NCBI GenBank assembly: GCA_004565275.1
Contig: SDOX01000021.1
Span: 532,230-596,229, forward strand
Reading direction: 5' to 3'
From: Nannochloropsis salina CCMP1776
Lineage: Eukaryota > Sar > Eustigmatophyceae > Eustigmatales > Monodopsidaceae
DNA: 64,000 bases
Shown here in pieces: positions 63,601-64,000 of the stretch (within the stretch, counting starts at the first letter, position 1; each line of letters opens with the position of its first letter). Made by a program: the position numbers and the translations under genes. The notes beneath the pieces were generated by a model. The model ran no database searches. It was given only the letters and a program-made list of their open reading frames with translations, and was not told the origin of the DNA.

Positions 63601-63968
63601 CGGCTGTGGCTGCGCTCTGTCATGTGGACCGCGGTAGATTGGACAGGGTAACGGAATTGCTCCGAGCGATGAGAGAGCGAAATGATGTGGCTGCTCCAGA
63701 CCTCCTCGCCACCCTCCTGGAGAATCTCCTCTCGTGCGAAAGTTGGAAAAATGCGTTGTCTGTGGTGGAAGTGATGATCGATTTCGATATTGCACTGACG
63801 CCGCCTCAGCGTCACAAAATCACTTCTCTCGTCCACGCGAATCCCAAAGGGCCAGCTCTCGAAGTGCTAGAGGGACTTGGATTGCTGCGTGTGCGCAACG
63901 GAGACCATGCAGATGGTGGAATGGATGCAGATCTGGCGGGTCGGGAGGAGGAAGGCGAGAGAGAATAA
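60657..63968 (+). CDS. Pentatricopeptide-repeat (PPR) protein, plastid-targeted
   Basis: 1103 residues of tandem 35-residue PPR helical hairpins that bind organellar RNA sequence-specifically. Clear units include LHYNAVLHAFSRVERLEEAE AVFQEMRMRQVP, STTFNMLISGFERARQPDRALALYDEMERRGIPVD, TIMYNEALHATYRLV and VYRRLIGACLRSRHLSEAADLV. At least 15 units can be traced from about residue 85 to 1060, some degenerate. The N-terminus has a hydrophobic stretch KATLICAMLCAATVTAQAFI with a QAF motif and then FIGPSAP, an ASAF-like plastid signal. No DYW, E or SMR domain is seen, so it is a P-class protein for stability, processing or translation rather than editing. The frame begins at TTG; ATG 60657 and 60669 are candidate starts. 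The stop TAA is at 63966-63968, so the gene is complete within the window. Confidence 0.9.
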   Translation: MPIIMVERSSSKATLICAMLCAATVTAQAFIGPSAPCFKPWILRLSHRLHETSNNQAGTAPPSSQAIAPSKKPSSSFISRTIPPSASVGDLLEYLGDHSTRRRAARRLLRQPEQVPADGLVALLKATCRLGNTNGSQKILAMLRETGTQPDAALYEALLRIANKRYMWDLSLALLSEAEQIDALTLTSAMLGGTLYTCLQCARAQEAVKLLKRFEQHGATPGSNLMVLMVRLLSDKNMVPALREVGNAIGVLGVEGDARLYTELVSAFGRASSYDDVVASARLVEGTGVVEKGRIYSTAVASLLKGNLTAPARKLYIQALEDGAVIGGMGYEALVAGAAASTDPLEGVFYLNEMRKHVASAPASDAEGSMETGVLIPAHVYRRLIGACLRSRHLSEAADLVIEYYSQSPAAFADAVPFNNLVKAICDASSAQDRALAVQVFEALSAVQPAGAFVGNSFTSMVLIGAYRRVQELDKIVAMHESMLRADVDVWLPAAGNIMHAYARQGKVEEELDTFQALAASPAQVVLGESRKHLGAKGKRKKTPSAANPSPLLASSTIEAPSSSKEEKHLFLWSRILSRAMYLSAELGRLDVASLVLALLQKYSGLRAASPADYMNLIKAFGQAKRPGDALRVLHVMNQGKGDAKPSTLHYNAVLHAFSRVERLEEAEAVFQEMRMRQVPMDSTTFNMLISGFERARQPDRALALYDEMERRGIPVDKYVLNSLISVTADLRNRTLANGLLTRLRTLAGDPQEAWNDVMFGAHMHALVKADVASRREALALLETFKAGGRTPNTIMYNEALHATYRLVREDPEGMAEKALGLYHEMLAQGQTSAPSPLTYRRLFKCLKQACRFQELADVAASLPREMLVTQERLGIPVIVASLRAGQPDRARDLLGDLVLKPNTSYSTYRWATFIYCAKLDPPDVAAAETIIGLVEEQGWKPDRGFYASLLRGCWLSAPKQIEKAFDVYHNMPLEYQGGDPAAVAALCHVDRGRLDRVTELLRAMRERNDVAAPDLLATLLENLLSCESWKNALSVVEVMIDFDIALTPPQRHKITSLVHANPKGPALEVLEGLGLLRVRNGDHADGGMDADLAGREEEGERE

Positions 63969-64000
63969 ATGCGAAACCGACCAAGGATGACAACTTTGCA

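Noticed and set aside
1-64000. CRISPR arrays, insertion sequences, viral genes, operons
   Set aside because: No direct-repeat arrays, transposase motifs, viral genes or bacterial-style gene overlaps were seen; introns and plastid signals mark this as eukaryotic nuclear DNA.

Overview
The window is nuclear DNA of a photosynthetic stramenopile (ochrophyte alga), most like a eustigmatophyte such as Nannochloropsis/Microchloropsis; the genus is inferred from gene style, not proven. The reasons are these. Genes are dense, on both strands, with few and short GT-AG introns (about 60-280 bases). There are two fucoxanthin/violaxanthin-type light-harvesting proteins. Many proteins begin with an ER signal peptide followed by an ASAF-like motif (ASAF, VAAF, AAAF, TAF, QAF, TEAF), the bipartite targeting signal of red-alga-derived complex plastids. 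I see no operons, CRISPR arrays, insertion sequences or convincing tRNA genes.

Layout. 0-6 kb: MAD2 spindle checkpoint protein, kynureninase, a plastid-targeted HAD phosphatase and a three-exon LHC protein. 6.5-14.4 kb: a giant EF-hand/PIP-kinase fusion, a four-exon SppA-type (S49) peptidase and a sterol C5-desaturase. 14.4-27 kb: PYROXD1-like oxidoreductase, GBA2-type glucosylceramidase (GH116), PurF, a CABLES-like cyclin-box protein and an ATPSCKMT-like methyltransferase. 27-34.4 kb: mTERF protein, plastid-type DNL zinc-finger Hsp70 escort protein, an Arc1p/AIMP1-like tRNA-binding cofactor and guanylate kinase. 34.8-48.4 kb: MFS_2 transporter, alkylsulfatase, organellar MetRS, RluA pseudouridine synthase and a very large M16 metalloprotease. 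49-64 kb: tandem SCP2 protein, uridine phosphorylase, second LHC protein, a tandem-PH protein ending in a CaaX box, dihydroxyacetone kinase, GUN4 and a large PPR protein.

Functional themes. Several products should act in the plastid: two LHCs, GUN4, DNL escort, mTERF, PPR, RluA, HAD. MetRS is organellar. Others handle lipids: PIP kinase, sterol desaturase, glucosylceramidase, alkylsulfatase, SCP2 pair, PH protein. Neighbouring genes are mostly arranged as divergent or convergent pairs with 100-1200 bp between them. Splice models were derived by eye from GT/AG sites, phase agreement and protein homology; exon coordinates are given in each entry. Start codons differ from the longest open frame in many genes because those frames begin at TTG or GTG.
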